A DNA stretch of 64,000 nucleotides from Leifsonia shinshuensis (GTDB taxonomy: Bacteria > Actinomycetota > Actinomycetes > Actinomycetales > Microbacteriaceae), in NCBI RefSeq assembly GCF_014217625.1, contig NZ_CP043641.1, positions 1,736,001-1,800,000 on the forward strand, read 5' to 3'. Position 1 is the first letter of the stretch; each line of letters opens with the position of its first letter. Positions 16,755 to 25,908 of the stretch are shown piece after piece. The notes under the pieces were generated by a model. That model made no database searches. It saw nothing but the letters and a program-made list of their open reading frames with translations, and was not told the origin of the DNA. Both the position numbers and the translations under genes were made by a program.

Positions 16755-17585
16755 TCAGTCCAGGAACAACGCCCTGAGGCGCCGCGTCGTGAGCACCAGC
16801 CCGAGCACGATCATCACCGCGAAGTACAGCACGTGCCACAGCATCCCCGCGTCGACGGCGCCGGTCGTGAGGCCGCGCACCAACTCGACCCCGTGCCACA
16901 GCGGCAACGCCATGATGATCGACTGGATCCAGCCGGGGTAGACGGTGATCGGGTAGAAGGTCGCCGACAGCAGGAACATCGGCAGCAGGATGAAGTTGAT
17001 CCAGTCCATCTGCTGGAAGGTCTTCATGTAACTGGTGATGCCCATCCCGAAGCTCGCGAAGCCGAACGCGATCAGCAGCACAGCCGGGAGGGCGAGCAGC
17101 GCCCACCAGGACAGGTTCAGCCCCAGCACCTGCATCACGATCATGAAGCCGACCGCGTAGAGGGCGCCGCGCAGCAGCGCCAGCAGGATCTCGCCGAGCG
17201 CGACGTCGAGCGGGCCGAGGGAGGTCGACAGCATCCCCTCGTACAGCTTGGCGAAGTGCATCTTGAAGAACACGTTCCAGGTGGAGTCGTACACCGCGCC
17301 GTTCATCGCGGCGGTCGCCAGCAGCGCGGGAGCGATGAAGGCCGCGTAGGGGACCTGCTGGCCTCCGGCGGTCGTCACGGTGCCGACGAGCGCGCCGAAG
17401 CCGACGCCGAGCGAGAGCAGGTAGAAGATCGGCTCGAAGAAGCCGGAGACGATGACCAGCCAGTTCGTGCTGCGGGTCGCCGACCAGCCGCGCTGCATGA
17501 CCGACCGGGCGTTGCCGGCGTAGAGCGCGCGCAGCGGACGCGACCGGAAGACGGTCTCGACGAGCGGGTCGCGGGTGGTGGTCAC
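16755..17585 (-). CDS. ABC-2 type (drug-export) permease, second
   Basis: A 276-residue membrane subunit of an ABC-2 exporter with about six helices and the conserved block around SLGPLDVALGEILLAL that contacts the ATPase. It is the third gene of a three-gene system (ATPase, permease, permease), overlapping the stop of the preceding permease by 4 bases (GTGA). The two permeases differ in sequence and probably form a heterodimer, as in DrrB/NodJ-type exporters. The substrate is unknown; antibiotic, lipid or polysaccharide export are all possible. Confidence 0.85.
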   Translation of the reverse strand: MTTTRDPLVETVFRSRPLRALYAGNARSVMQRGWSATRSTNWLVIVSGFFEPIFYLLSLGVGFGALVGTVTTAGGQQVPYAAFIAPALLATAAMNGAVYDSTWNVFFKMHFAKLYEGMLSTSLGPLDVALGEILLALLRGALYAVGFMIVMQVLGLNLSWWALLALPAVLLIAFGFASFGMGITSYMKTFQQMDWINFILLPMFLLSATFYPITVYPGWIQSIIMALPLWHGVELVRGLTTGAVDAGMLWHVLYFAVMIVLGLVLTTRRLRALFLD

Positions 17586-18421
17586 TTGGTCAGCCTCCGT
17601 CCCGCGATGCGGCGCGCCCAGCGCCAGAACACGACGAACAGCGCCAGCAGGTAGACAGCGTGCACGAGGCTGAGCCAGAGCGGTTCGGCGTAGCCGTAGG
17701 CGAAGACGCGGGCGAGCTCGGTGGAGTGCCAGAGCGGCGAGATCCAGCCGATCCACTGCAGGTAGACCGGCATGGAGGCCAGCGGGAAGAACGTGCCGGA
17801 GAACAGCGTCATCGGCAGCAGCACGAAGCGCATCAGCATCGCGATCTGGCCGGTGTCCTGCTCCAGAGTCGCGACGTACGCAATCACGGGCGCGCCGAAG
17901 GCCAGCCCGCCGAGCGTCGCGACCAGGATGGCGAGCCACCCCCACGGGCTCGGCACCGCACCGAAGAGCAGCATGAAGACGTAGTAGACGATGCTCGTGC
18001 CGAGCAGCCGCGCCACCACCGAGATGACGACGCCGTCGATGATCTGCCCCGGGGCGATCGGGGACGCGCTGATGCCGATGAAGGTGGGATTCCACTTGAA
18101 CCCGAGCATGACCGGGTAGGTGAACTCCTCGCTCGCCACCGTGACCGCCGCCGTGCAGAGGAGGGCGGGCGCGACGAACGCCAGGTAGCTGACGCCGTTG
18201 ACGGCGGTCGGACCCATGTGAGCGCTCACCAGGCTCCCGAGCCCGACGCCCATCGCGAAGAGGTAGAGGAACGGGTTGCCGAAACCGGTGACCAGCAGCG
18301 TCTGCAGGTACGAGCGCATCACCCGGAAGCGGTGCTCCGCGACGTACCAGGCGCCGAACCGGCGCGGCCGTGCGGAGGCGGCGAGCGCCGCCCGCGTGCC
18401 TTCGTCGACCGCCGCGCTCAT
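17582..18421 (-). CDS. ABC-2 type (drug-export) permease, first
   Basis: A 279-residue DrrB-like permease with six predicted membrane helices. It contains the ABC-2 pattern FKWNPTFIGISASPIAPGQI, which corresponds to the coupling region, and SGTFFPLASMP near the fifth helix. The ATG at 18421 overlaps the ATPase stop (TGA at 18418-18420), and its own stop overlaps the next permease, giving strict translational coupling through all three genes. A long open frame that continues upstream is a shadow of the ATPase and beyond. Confidence 0.85.
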   Translation of the reverse strand: MSAAVDEGTRAALAASARPRRFGAWYVAEHRFRVMRSYLQTLLVTGFGNPFLYLFAMGVGLGSLVSAHMGPTAVNGVSYLAFVAPALLCTAAVTVASEEFTYPVMLGFKWNPTFIGISASPIAPGQIIDGVVISVVARLLGTSIVYYVFMLLFGAVPSPWGWLAILVATLGGLAFGAPVIAYVATLEQDTGQIAMLMRFVLLPMTLFSGTFFPLASMPVYLQWIGWISPLWHSTELARVFAYGYAEPLWLSLVHAVYLLALFVVFWRWARRIAGRRLTK

Positions 18422-19344
18422 TCGATCAGGCTCCGTCCGGTGAGCCGCAGGAAGACATCCTCCAAGCTGGACCGGCGCACCAGGCTGGTGAGCGGGTGGA
18501 GGCCGCGCTCCGTCAGCCGCGCGAGCTCGGCCTCGCCGTCGTCGCTGTAGACCAGGATGCGGTCGGGCAGCACCTCCACGCGCTCGCCGATCCCGTCGAG
18601 CCGCGGCGCGACCTCGGCGTTGCGCTCGGAGCCGAAGCGGACCTCCAGCACCTCGCGCGTCGAGTACTGCCGGATGAGGGAGGCCGGCGTCCCCTCGGCC
18701 ATGATCGTGCCCTTGTCGACCACGACGAGCCGGTCGCAGAGCTGCTCGGCTTCGTCCATGTAGTGCGTTGTGAGCACCAGCGTCGTCCCCTGCTCTTTGA
18801 GGCGGAACAGCCGGTCCCAGAGGATGTGCCTGGCCTGCGGGTCGAGTCCGGTGGTCGGCTCGTCGAGCAGCAGGATGCGCGGGTCGTTGATCAGGGCACG
18901 CGCGATGGTGAGCCGGCGCTTCATGCCGCCGGAGAGGTCGTCCACCTTCGCCTTGGCCTTGTCCTCCAGCTGCGCGAACGCCAGCAGCTCGTCGGCGCGC
19001 TGTCGCACCCGCGCGGACGGGAGGCCGAAGTAGCGCCCGTAGACGATGAGGTTGTCCCGCACCCGCAGCTCGGTGTCGAGGTTGTCCGACTGCGGCACGA
19101 CGCCCAGCTGCGACCGGATCTCCGGCCCGTACCGGTCGGGGTCGAGCCCGAGGATGCTCAGCTCGCCCGCCGTGCGCGTGGAGACCGCGCCGATCATCCG
19201 CATGGTGGTCGACTTGCCCGCGCCATTGGGGCCGAGGAGGCCGAACGACTCCCCCGCCTCGACTTCGAAGCTGATCCCGTCGACGGCCGGGAAGTCCTTG
19301 TACTTCTTGACCAGGTCGGCGGCGGTGATGACGGACGTCGGCAT
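18418..19344 (-). CDS. ABC transporter ATP-binding protein, drug-resistance type
   Basis: A 308-residue DrrA/CcmA-type ATPase driving the two downstream permeases. Walker A is GPNGAGKST (about 38-46), the signature is LSGGMKRRL, and Walker B plus catalytic Glu is ILLLDEPTTGLD, followed by the switch histidine in LTTHYMDEAE. The 90-residue C-terminal extension is typical of this family. First gene of the operon; its start faces the start of another ABC exporter across 109 bases, so both promoters must lie there. Confidence 0.93.
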   Translation of the reverse strand: MPTSVITAADLVKKYKDFPAVDGISFEVEAGESFGLLGPNGAGKSTTMRMIGAVSTRTAGELSILGLDPDRYGPEIRSQLGVVPQSDNLDTELRVRDNLIVYGRYFGLPSARVRQRADELLAFAQLEDKAKAKVDDLSGGMKRRLTIARALINDPRILLLDEPTTGLDPQARHILWDRLFRLKEQGTTLVLTTHYMDEAEQLCDRLVVVDKGTIMAEGTPASLIRQYSTREVLEVRFGSERNAEVAPRLDGIGERVEVLPDRILVYSDDGEAELARLTERGLHPLTSLVRRSSLEDVFLRLTGRSLIE

Positions 19345-19453
19345 AGTTCAGCACTGTAGCCCGGACCACGGACATTCCGCCGGTGTCAGCAAACCGGCAG
19401 CCCGCAGGAAGTACGGTCGAAGCAGCATCCCGAACTCCTGTCGAAGGAACCCC

Positions 19454-21412
19454 ATGAGCACCGACACCACCGCTCCACGCCGCCGTTCGCCCTTCGCGCG
19501 GCGGGAGGCGGACAGCGGACCGCGCGCGCGGTTCAGCCAGCTCCTCCCCTACCTGCTCGAGCACCGCGGCGTGCTCTCGTTCGTCGTCGTGCTGAGCGTG
19601 CTCGGCGCGGCCGCGAGCCTCGCCCAGCCGCTGCTGGTCAGCCAGGTCATCACCATCGTCGGCAAGGGCGAGCCGCTGAACGGGATCGTCTGGGGACTGG
19701 TCGCGCTCGTGGTGGTCTCCGCGCTCATCTCCGGCTACCAGCACTACCTCCTGCAGCGCACCGGCGAGGGCGTCGTGCTGTCCTCGCGCCGCAAGCTCGT
19801 GGCGCGGATGCTGCGGCTGCCGATCAGCGAGTTCGACACCCGACGCACAGGCGACCTCGTCTCCCGGGTCGGCTCGGACACCACGCTGCTGCGCGCGGTG
19901 CTCACCCAGGGCCTGGTGGAGGCCATCGGCGGCGCGCTGACGTTCATCGGCGCGCTCATCGCCATGCTGATCATCGACCCGGTGCTGCTCGGCCTGACCG
20001 TGCTCGTCGTCGCAGTCTCCATCGTCGTCGTCACGCTGCTGTCGGGCCGCATCCGCGTCGCCAGCCAGAAGGCGCAGACCAAGGTCGGGGACCTCGCCGC
20101 CGCGGTCGAGCGCGCGATCAGCTCGGTGCGGACCATCCGCGCGGCGAACGCGACGGACCGCGAGATCGCGGCGGTGGACGCCGACGCGACCGGCGCGTGG
20201 AAGATGGGCATCCAGGTCGCGAAGATCTCGGCCCTCGTCGTCCCGGTCGCCGGCATCGCGATGCAGGTGTCGTTCCTGGTCGTGCTCGGCGTCGGCGGCT
20301 TCCGGGTCGCCAGCGGCGCGATCACCGTGGCGAACCTGGTCGCGTTCATCCTCTTCCTGTTCATGATGATCCTGCCGCTCGGCCAGGCCTTCGGCGCGAT
20401 CACCGCCGTGAACTCGGCGCTCGGCGCGCTCGGCCGCATCCAGGAGATCCTCGACCTCCCCGCCGAGGACCAGTTCGACCGCGACATCGCGCCGCTCGGG
20501 ATGACCGTCGGTGTCGCCAACGAGGGCCTCGCCCCGCACGCCCCGGCGATCGAGTTCGTGGACGTGGAGTTCGCCTACCCGTCGAACCCGGAGCGCGACG
20601 AGCCGTCGCCCGCAGGGTCCGCGCCCGCCGGCACGGAGGGGATCGCCCTCGGCGCTCTCGGCGGCGCGGATGTCGTCGCCGAGGCGGAGGCCGCGGCCGG
20701 CCTCGGCGCCGACGCACCGGCCGCCGCACACGGGGGCGTGCTGCACGGGGTCAGCTTCACGGTTCCGCGCGGCAAGCGCACGGCCCTGGTCGGCCCGTCC
20801 GGCGCGGGCAAGTCGACCATCCTCGCGCTGATCGAGCGGTTCTACGACCCGGAAGCCGGCCAGGTGCGGTTCGGCGGGATGGACGTCCGCACGCTCGACC
20901 GCGTCGCGCTGCGCTCCAACATCGGCTACGTCGAGCAAGACGCCCCGGTGCTGGCCGGGTCGCTGCGGGACAACCTCCGGCTCGCGACGCCGGAGGCGAC
21001 CGACGAGCAGTGCGTGGACGTCCTGCACGCGGTCAACCTCACCGAGGTGCTGGAGCGCAGCGACCTCGGCCTGGACGCGCCCGTCGGCGAGGACGGCATC
21101 ATGCTCTCCGGGGGCGAGCGCCAGCGCCTCGCCATCGCGCGTGCCCTGCTCGCCGCGCCGCCGGTGCTGCTGCTGGACGAGTCCACCTCCAGCCTCGACG
21201 GCCGCAACGAGCAGCTGATGCGGGAGGCCATCGACGCCGTCGCCGAGGACCGCACACTCCTGGTCATCGCACACCGGCTCTCCACCGTCGTGGACAGCGA
21301 CCAGATCGTCGTGCTCGACCACGGCCGCGTGGTCGGCGTCGGGACGCACTCCGAGCTCGTCGCGAGCACCCCGCTCTACCGCGACCTGGCCAAGCACCAG
21401 CTGCTGGTCTAG
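19454..21412 (+). CDS. ABC exporter, fused permease and ATPase (MsbA/MDR-like half transporter)
   Basis: A 652-residue half transporter that should act as a homodimer. The transmembrane domain spans about 35-350 with six helices. The ATPase domain follows with Walker A GPSGAGKST (about residues 447-455), signature LSGGERQRLAIARAL and Walker B LLLDESTSSLD. Between the first strand of the ATPase domain (FVDVEFAYPSNPE) and GVSFTVPRGK there is an unusual Ala/Gly/Pro-rich insertion of about 50 residues. The substrate is unknown; lipid or drug export is usual for the family. ATG 19454 has GAAGGA upstream. Confidence 0.92.
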   Translation: MSTDTTAPRRRSPFARREADSGPRARFSQLLPYLLEHRGVLSFVVVLSVLGAAASLAQPLLVSQVITIVGKGEPLNGIVWGLVALVVVSALISGYQHYLLQRTGEGVVLSSRRKLVARMLRLPISEFDTRRTGDLVSRVGSDTTLLRAVLTQGLVEAIGGALTFIGALIAMLIIDPVLLGLTVLVVAVSIVVVTLLSGRIRVASQKAQTKVGDLAAAVERAISSVRTIRAANATDREIAAVDADATGAWKMGIQVAKISALVVPVAGIAMQVSFLVVLGVGGFRVASGAITVANLVAFILFLFMMILPLGQAFGAITAVNSALGALGRIQEILDLPAEDQFDRDIAPLGMTVGVANEGLAPHAPAIEFVDVEFAYPSNPERDEPSPAGSAPAGTEGIALGALGGADVVAEAEAAAGLGADAPAAAHGGVLHGVSFTVPRGKRTALVGPSGAGKSTILALIERFYDPEAGQVRFGGMDVRTLDRVALRSNIGYVEQDAPVLAGSLRDNLRLATPEATDEQCVDVLHAVNLTEVLERSDLGLDAPVGEDGIMLSGGERQRLAIARALLAAPPVLLLDESTSSLDGRNEQLMREAIDAVAEDRTLLVIAHRLSTVVDSDQIVVLDHGRVVGVGTHSELVASTPLYRDLAKHQLLV

Positions 21413-21426
21413 CCGCCGGACGCGGA

Positions 21427-21459
21427 AGAGCCGCCGCGATCGATGATCGCGGCGGCTCT
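21427..21459. terminator. Bidirectional hairpin between ABC exporter and pckG
   Basis: A perfect 15-bp inverted repeat, AGAGCCGCCGCGATC and its complement, with a 3-base loop, lies between two convergent stops and is the only visible structure in the 63-base gap. Confidence 0.8.
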
Positions 21460-21475
21460 CCTGCTGTGGCTCTCG

Positions 21476-23395
21476 TTACGCCTTCAACTGGTACCGCAGC
21501 GAGGCGAGCTCGGCGCGGAGGGCGGCGGGGACGCGGTTCCCGAACTGCCCGAAGAACTCCTCGGTGAGGTCGCACTCGGCGAGCCAGCTGGCCGGGTCCA
21601 CCTCGAACAGCTCCTCGACGTCCGCCTGCGGCAGGTCGAGGCCGTCGAGGTCGAGCTCCTCCACCAGCGGGAGGCGGCCGATCGGCGTCGACGCGGCGCC
21701 GGCCGAGCCCTCCACCCGGCGGGCGATCCACTCGATGACGCGCGAGTTCTCGCCGAACCCGGGCCAGAGGAAGCGGCCGTCGTCGCCCTTGCGGAACCAG
21801 TTCACCTGGAACACAGCGGGCGCCTTGGAGCCGAGCTGCTCGCCGACCTCCAGCCAGTGGCCCCAGTAGTCGGCCATGTTGTAGCCGCAGAACGGCAGCA
21901 TCGCGAACGGGTCGCGGCGCAGCTCGCCGACCGTGCCCTCGGCCGCGGCGGTCTTCTCCGATGAGATGGTCGCGCCGATGAATACGCCGTGCTTCCAGTC
22001 GCGGGCCTGCGCCACCAGCGGCACGTTGGTCGCGCGACGTCCGCCGAACAGGATGGCGTCGATCGGCACGCCGTCGACCGCGTCCCAGTCGTCCGCGATG
22101 CTCGGGCACTGGTCGGCCGCCACGCAGAACCGGGAGTTCGGGTGCGCCGCCGGGCGCCCGCTCTCGGGCGTCCAGTCGTTGCCCTGCCAGTCGATGAGGT
22201 GCGCGGGCGGGGTCTCGGTGAGGCCCTCCCACCACACGTCGCCGTCGTCCCGGAGCGCGACGTTCGTGAAGATCGTGTTGCCCCAGAGCGTGTCGACCGC
22301 GGTCTTGTTGGTCAGCTCGCCCGTCCCCGGCGCGACGCCGAAGAAGCCCGCCTCGGGGTTGATGGCGCGCAGCCTCCCGTCAGCGCCCTGCCGGAGCCAG
22401 GCGATGTCGTCTCCGATGGTCTCGACCTTCCAGCCCGGGATGGTCGGCTTCAGCATGGCGAGGTTCGTCTTGCCGCACGCCGAGGGGAACGCCGCGGCGA
22501 AGTGGAAGTCGCGGCCTTCGGGCGAGGTGACCTTGACCAGCAGCATGTGCTCGGCCAGCCAGCCTTCGTCGCGCGCCATCGCGGAGGCGATCCGCAGCGC
22601 GAAGCACTTCTTGGCCAGGATGGCGTTGCCGCCGTAGCCGGAGCCGTAGGACCAGACCTCCCGGGTCTCCGGGAACTGGACGATGTACTTGGTGGTGTTG
22701 CACGGCCAGGTCACGTCGTCGTGACGCACTCCGGCGTCGTCGATCAGCGGAGCGCCGACGCTGTGCACGGTCGGCACCCAGGGCTGGCCGGCGTCGATCA
22801 GGTCGAGGACCCGGCTGGTCACGCGGGTCATCAGCCCCATGCTGACCGCGACGTAGGCGGAGTCGGTCAGCTCGACGCCGACCTGCGAGATCGGGCCGCC
22901 GAGCGGTCCCATCGAGAACGGGACGACGTACATCGTGCGGCCGCGCATGCTGCCGGCGAAGACGCCGCGCAGTTCGGCGCGCATGGCCTCCGGCTCGCGC
23001 CAGTTGTTGGTCGGGCCGGCGTCCGCCTCCTCGACGGAGCAGATGAAGGTGCGGTCCTCGACGCGGGCGACGTCGCCCGGGTCGGTGCGCGCCAGGAAGC
23101 TGTTCGGGCGCCACTCCGGGTTCAGCCGGATGAGCTTGCCCTCGGCGACGAGCTGCTTGGTGAGGCGGTCGGCCTCCCCCGGCGTGCCGTCGCACCAGAC
23201 GATGCTCTCGGGCTGGGTGAGTTCGGCGATCTCGGCGACCCAGGCGCGGAGGCCGGCGAGGCCGGTCGGGCGCGCCGGTTCGGCGGCCGGAGCCTGGCGT
23301 GCGGCCGGGGTGGAGGCCGCGGGGTACGCGTGCGTCTCGTGGTCGGCGTCGGCGTCGTGTGCCTGGTCGGTCAGCGGGAGCTCGGCGATGGACAT
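21476..23395 (-). CDS. pckG: Phosphoenolpyruvate carboxykinase (GTP)
   Basis: Converts oxaloacetate to PEP with GTP, the key step of gluconeogenesis from acetate, fatty acids or amino acids. The 639-residue protein has the GTP-type P-loop [13 protein letters not shown] (around residues 300-312). The first 35 residues are an Ala/His/Pro-rich extension before the conserved core, longer than the usual 600-610 residues, so a later start is possible though no better start codon is obvious. It is divergent from a ramB-like regulator, which in corynebacteria controls acetate and gluconeogenic genes. Confidence 0.96.
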   Translation of the reverse strand: MSIAELPLTDQAHDADADHETHAYPAASTPAARQAPAAEPARPTGLAGLRAWVAEIAELTQPESIVWCDGTPGEADRLTKQLVAEGKLIRLNPEWRPNSFLARTDPGDVARVEDRTFICSVEEADAGPTNNWREPEAMRAELRGVFAGSMRGRTMYVVPFSMGPLGGPISQVGVELTDSAYVAVSMGLMTRVTSRVLDLIDAGQPWVPTVHSVGAPLIDDAGVRHDDVTWPCNTTKYIVQFPETREVWSYGSGYGGNAILAKKCFALRIASAMARDEGWLAEHMLLVKVTSPEGRDFHFAAAFPSACGKTNLAMLKPTIPGWKVETIGDDIAWLRQGADGRLRAINPEAGFFGVAPGTGELTNKTAVDTLWGNTIFTNVALRDDGDVWWEGLTETPPAHLIDWQGNDWTPESGRPAAHPNSRFCVAADQCPSIADDWDAVDGVPIDAILFGGRRATNVPLVAQARDWKHGVFIGATISSEKTAAAEGTVGELRRDPFAMLPFCGYNMADYWGHWLEVGEQLGSKAPAVFQVNWFRKGDDGRFLWPGFGENSRVIEWIARRVEGSAGAASTPIGRLPLVEELDLDGLDLPQADVEELFEVDPASWLAECDLTEEFFGQFGNRVPAALRAELASLRYQLKA

Positions 23396-23477
23396 TCCGT
23401 CGTCCTCTCGGTAGGAAAGATCGGTTGTGAATCCAGGATCGGATAGGAATCAGGAGCTTGGGTGACAAATTGCCCGT

Positions 23478-23495
23478 AAAGAATCGCGATTCTTT
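23478..23495. promoter_or_regulatory. 18-bp perfect palindrome in the pckG/ramB control region
   Basis: AAAGAATCGCGATTCTTT is a perfect 18-bp palindrome, centred 24 bases before the ramB-like ATG and 92 bases before the pckG start. It is AT-rich within GC-rich surroundings. It overlaps where polymerase should bind for the regulator gene: a TATTGT at 23499-23504 lies 6 bases before the ATG. A role as the autoregulatory and/or pckG operator is inferred. Confidence 0.65.
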
Positions 23496-23510
23496 CGCTA
23501 TTGTGAAGGG

Positions 23511-24968
23511 ATGGACTCCACCGCCACCGAGGCGGCGACCGCCGACGTCGCCACCCTCGGGCACCGCATCCGGCACTTCCGCACCCAGCGCGGGCTGACG
23601 CTGGACGAGCTCGGCGCCGCCGCCGGTGTCGCCGCCAGCCAGCTGTCCCTGATCGAGAACGGCAAGCGCGAGCCGCGCGTCTCGCTGCTCGGCACGCTCG
23701 CCGCCGCGCTGGGCGTCCCGCTCGCGGAGCTGCTGTCCGCCGAGCCGCCGGACGCGCGCGCCGCGCTGGAGATCGAGCTCTCCCGCGCCCAGAAGGGCTC
23801 GCTCTACGGCTCCCTCGGCCTCCCCGCCGTCAAACCGACCAAGGGCACGCCGACCGAGACGCTGGAGGCCCTGGTCGGCCTGCACCGCGAGCTCGCCCGC
23901 CGCGCCAACGAGGCGATCGCGACGCCCGAGGAGGCCCGGCGCGCGAACACGGAGCTGCGCGAGCGGATGCGCGGGCAGAACAACTACATCCCCGACATCG
24001 AGGTGCTCGCCGAGGAGCGCGTGCGCGCGTCCGGCCACGTCCGCGGCGCGCTCACGCACCGCGAGGTCAGCGTGATGGCCGAGCAATTGGGCTTCGAGCT
24101 GATCTACGTGGACGACCTCCCGCGCTCGACCCGCTCCATCACCGACTTGGAGAACGGCCGCATCTACCTGCCGCCGGCCTCCATCCCGGGCGGCCACGGC
24201 CTCCGCTCGATGGCCTTGCAGGCGATGGCGCACCGCCTGCTCGGCCACGAACGCCCGGCCAGCTACGCGGACTTCCTGCGGCAGCGGCTGGAGATCAACT
24301 ACTTCGCGGCGTGCGCGCTGATGCCGGAGGCGGCGGCGGTGGCGTTCCTGCAGCAGGCGAAGAAGGAGAAGGACCTCGCCGTCGAGGACTTCCGCGACGC
24401 GTTCGGCGTCACCCACGAGGCCGCCGCGCTGCGCCTGACCAACCTGGCGACCAGGCACCTGGACATGCCGCTGCACTTCCTCCGCGTCGGCGACGACGGC
24501 ACCCTCTACAAGGGCTACGAGAACGACGGCCTCCCGCTCCCGACCGATGTCACCGGCTCGATCGAGGGCCAGGTGGTCTGCCGCAAGTGGGGCGCACGCA
24601 ACGCGTTCGCGCGCACCAACCGCACCACGGAGTTCTACCAGTACACCGACACCCCCGCGGGGACGTACTGGTGCTCGACCCAGACCGGCAGCACGGCCGA
24701 CGGCGGCTACTCGATCAGCGTCGGCGTGCCGTTCGACCAGGCCAAGTGGTTCCGCGGCCGGGAGACGACGGCGCGCGCCGAGTCCCGCTGCCCGGACGAG
24801 TCGTGCTGCAAGCGGCCGGCGACCGAGCTGACCGGGCACTGGACGGGCAAGGCGTGGCCGAGCGCGCGCCTGCACGCGCACATCCTGTCGCCGCTGCCGT
24901 CCGGGTCCTTCCCGGGAGTGGACGACTCGGACGTGTACACGTTCCTGGAGGCGCACTCCGGCGCCTGA
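23511..24968 (+). CDS. ramB: RamB/ScfR-type transcriptional regulator (HTH-XRE, DUF955, DUF2083)
   Basis: A 485-residue regulator with an N-terminal XRE helix-turn-helix (about 15-70; LDELGAAAGVAASQLSLIEN), a central DUF955/IrrE-like domain (about 185-300), and a C-terminal cysteine-containing region with CPDESCC. This architecture defines the short-chain fatty-acyl regulator family, whose best-known member, RamB of Corynebacterium glutamicum, governs acetate metabolism. The zinc-protease-type HExxH of true IrrE proteins is replaced by HRLLGH, as usual for sensors of this family. It is divergent from pckG, and acs lies 22 kb away. Possibly translated from a leaderless mRNA. Confidence 0.88.
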   Translation: MDSTATEAATADVATLGHRIRHFRTQRGLTLDELGAAAGVAASQLSLIENGKREPRVSLLGTLAAALGVPLAELLSAEPPDARAALEIELSRAQKGSLYGSLGLPAVKPTKGTPTETLEALVGLHRELARRANEAIATPEEARRANTELRERMRGQNNYIPDIEVLAEERVRASGHVRGALTHREVSVMAEQLGFELIYVDDLPRSTRSITDLENGRIYLPPASIPGGHGLRSMALQAMAHRLLGHERPASYADFLRQRLEINYFAACALMPEAAAVAFLQQAKKEKDLAVEDFRDAFGVTHEAAALRLTNLATRHLDMPLHFLRVGDDGTLYKGYENDGLPLPTDVTGSIEGQVVCRKWGARNAFARTNRTTEFYQYTDTPAGTYWCSTQTGSTADGGYSISVGVPFDQAKWFRGRETTARAESRCPDESCCKRPATELTGHWTGKAWPSARLHAHILSPLPSGSFPGVDDSDVYTFLEAHSGA

Positions 24969-24978
24969 GCCCCGCGCC

Positions 24979-25096
24979 ATTCGTCACGAATGTCGCGAAT
25001 GGCGCCGCCATTCGCGCGATTCGTGACGAATCGCCCTCTGGCGATTCGTCACGAATGTCGCGTTTGGCGGCGTTTATCGCGCGATTCGTCACGAAT
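24979..25096. repeat. Tandem 65-bp palindromic repeat with four ATTCGTSACGAAT copies
   Basis: Four copies of the 13-bp palindrome ATTCGTCACGAAT (or its G-centred complement) start at 24979, 25019, 25044 and 25084. Spacings of 40, 25 and 40 show a 65-bp unit repeated twice. In the first unit the outer copies are exact complements and flank a perfect 10-bp hairpin with a 3-base loop (24994-25016), so 24979-25031 can fold into one long stem. The second unit is diverged in its centre. It fills almost all the space between two convergent stops and could act as terminator, protein-binding array or a relic of a REP-like element. Confidence 0.8.
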
Positions 25097-25101
25097 GTGG
25101 G

Positions 25102-25863
25102 TTACTTCGGCTGCATCCGAATCGCTCCGTCGAGGCGGATGGTCTCGCCGTTGAGCATCGGGTTCTCCACGATGGAGCGCACGAGCTGGGCGTACTCCGC
25201 GGGACGGCCGAGGCGGGAGGGGTGCGGCACCTGCGCGGCGAGCGAGTCCTGGGCGGCCTGCGGGAGGCCGGCCATCATCGGCGTCTCGAAGATGCCGGGG
25301 GCGATGGTGACCACGCGGATGAGGCTGCGGGCGAACTCGCGGGCGAGCGGCAGTGTCATCGCGGCGACGCCGCCCTTCGACGCGGAGTAGGCCGGCTGGC
25401 CGATCTGGCCGTCGAACGCGGCGACGGAGGCGGTGTTGACGATGACGCCGCGCTCTTCGCCGACCGGCTCCGTCTCCGCCATCGCGACCGCGGCGAGGCG
25501 CACCACGTTGAACGTGCCGATCAGGTTGACCCGGATGACGCGCTCGAAGCTCTCCAGCGGGAGGACGCCGTCGCGGCCGATGACCTTCTGAGCGGTCGCG
25601 ATCCCGGCGCAGTTGACCACGACGCGCAGCGGGCCGAGGGAGCTCGCGGCGTCCACGGCGGCCTGCACCTGCTCCTCGTCCGTGACGTCGGCGGCGACGA
25701 ACCGGGCGTGCGGGCCGAGCGCGACGGCGGCCTTCTCGCCTTCCGAGCTGGGCAGGTCCAGGATCACGACGCGCGCGCCGGCCTCCGTGAGGGCGCGGGC
25801 GGTGGCGTTGCCGAGTCCACTGGCGCCGCCGGTGACGAGCGCCGAGCATCCGTCGATCTGCAT
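25102..25863 (-). CDS. Short-chain dehydrogenase, 3-hydroxyacyl-CoA dehydrogenase type II-like
   Basis: A 253-residue NAD(P)-dependent short-chain dehydrogenase. Cofactor motif TGGASGLG (11-18), NCAG, a catalytic Ser in NTASVAAF and YSASK are all present. Sequence features such as [13 protein letters not shown] and [10 protein letters not shown] match the type II 3-hydroxyacyl-CoA dehydrogenase group that oxidises fatty- or branched-acyl-CoA intermediates. It lies 45 bases downstream of a thiolase gene on the same strand, which fits a beta-oxidation pair. A ribosome site AAAGGAT precedes the ATG. Confidence 0.88.
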   Translation of the reverse strand: MQIDGCSALVTGGASGLGNATARALTEAGARVVILDLPSSEGEKAAVALGPHARFVAADVTDEEQVQAAVDAASSLGPLRVVVNCAGIATAQKVIGRDGVLPLESFERVIRVNLIGTFNVVRLAAVAMAETEPVGEERGVIVNTASVAAFDGQIGQPAYSASKGGVAAMTLPLAREFARSLIRVVTIAPGIFETPMMAGLPQAAQDSLAAQVPHPSRLGRPAEYAQLVRSIVENPMLNGETIRLDGAIRMQPK

Positions 25864-25908
25864 GGTGATCCTTTCGAGACGGTGGTGAGAAGAGGGTGAA
25901 GCAGAGGG

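Noticed and set aside
19345..21397. Long leftward open frame joined to the first ABC-2 permease
   Set aside because: It overlaps the well-supported ABC exporter and the ATPase on other frames; no motif before the permease ATG at 18421.
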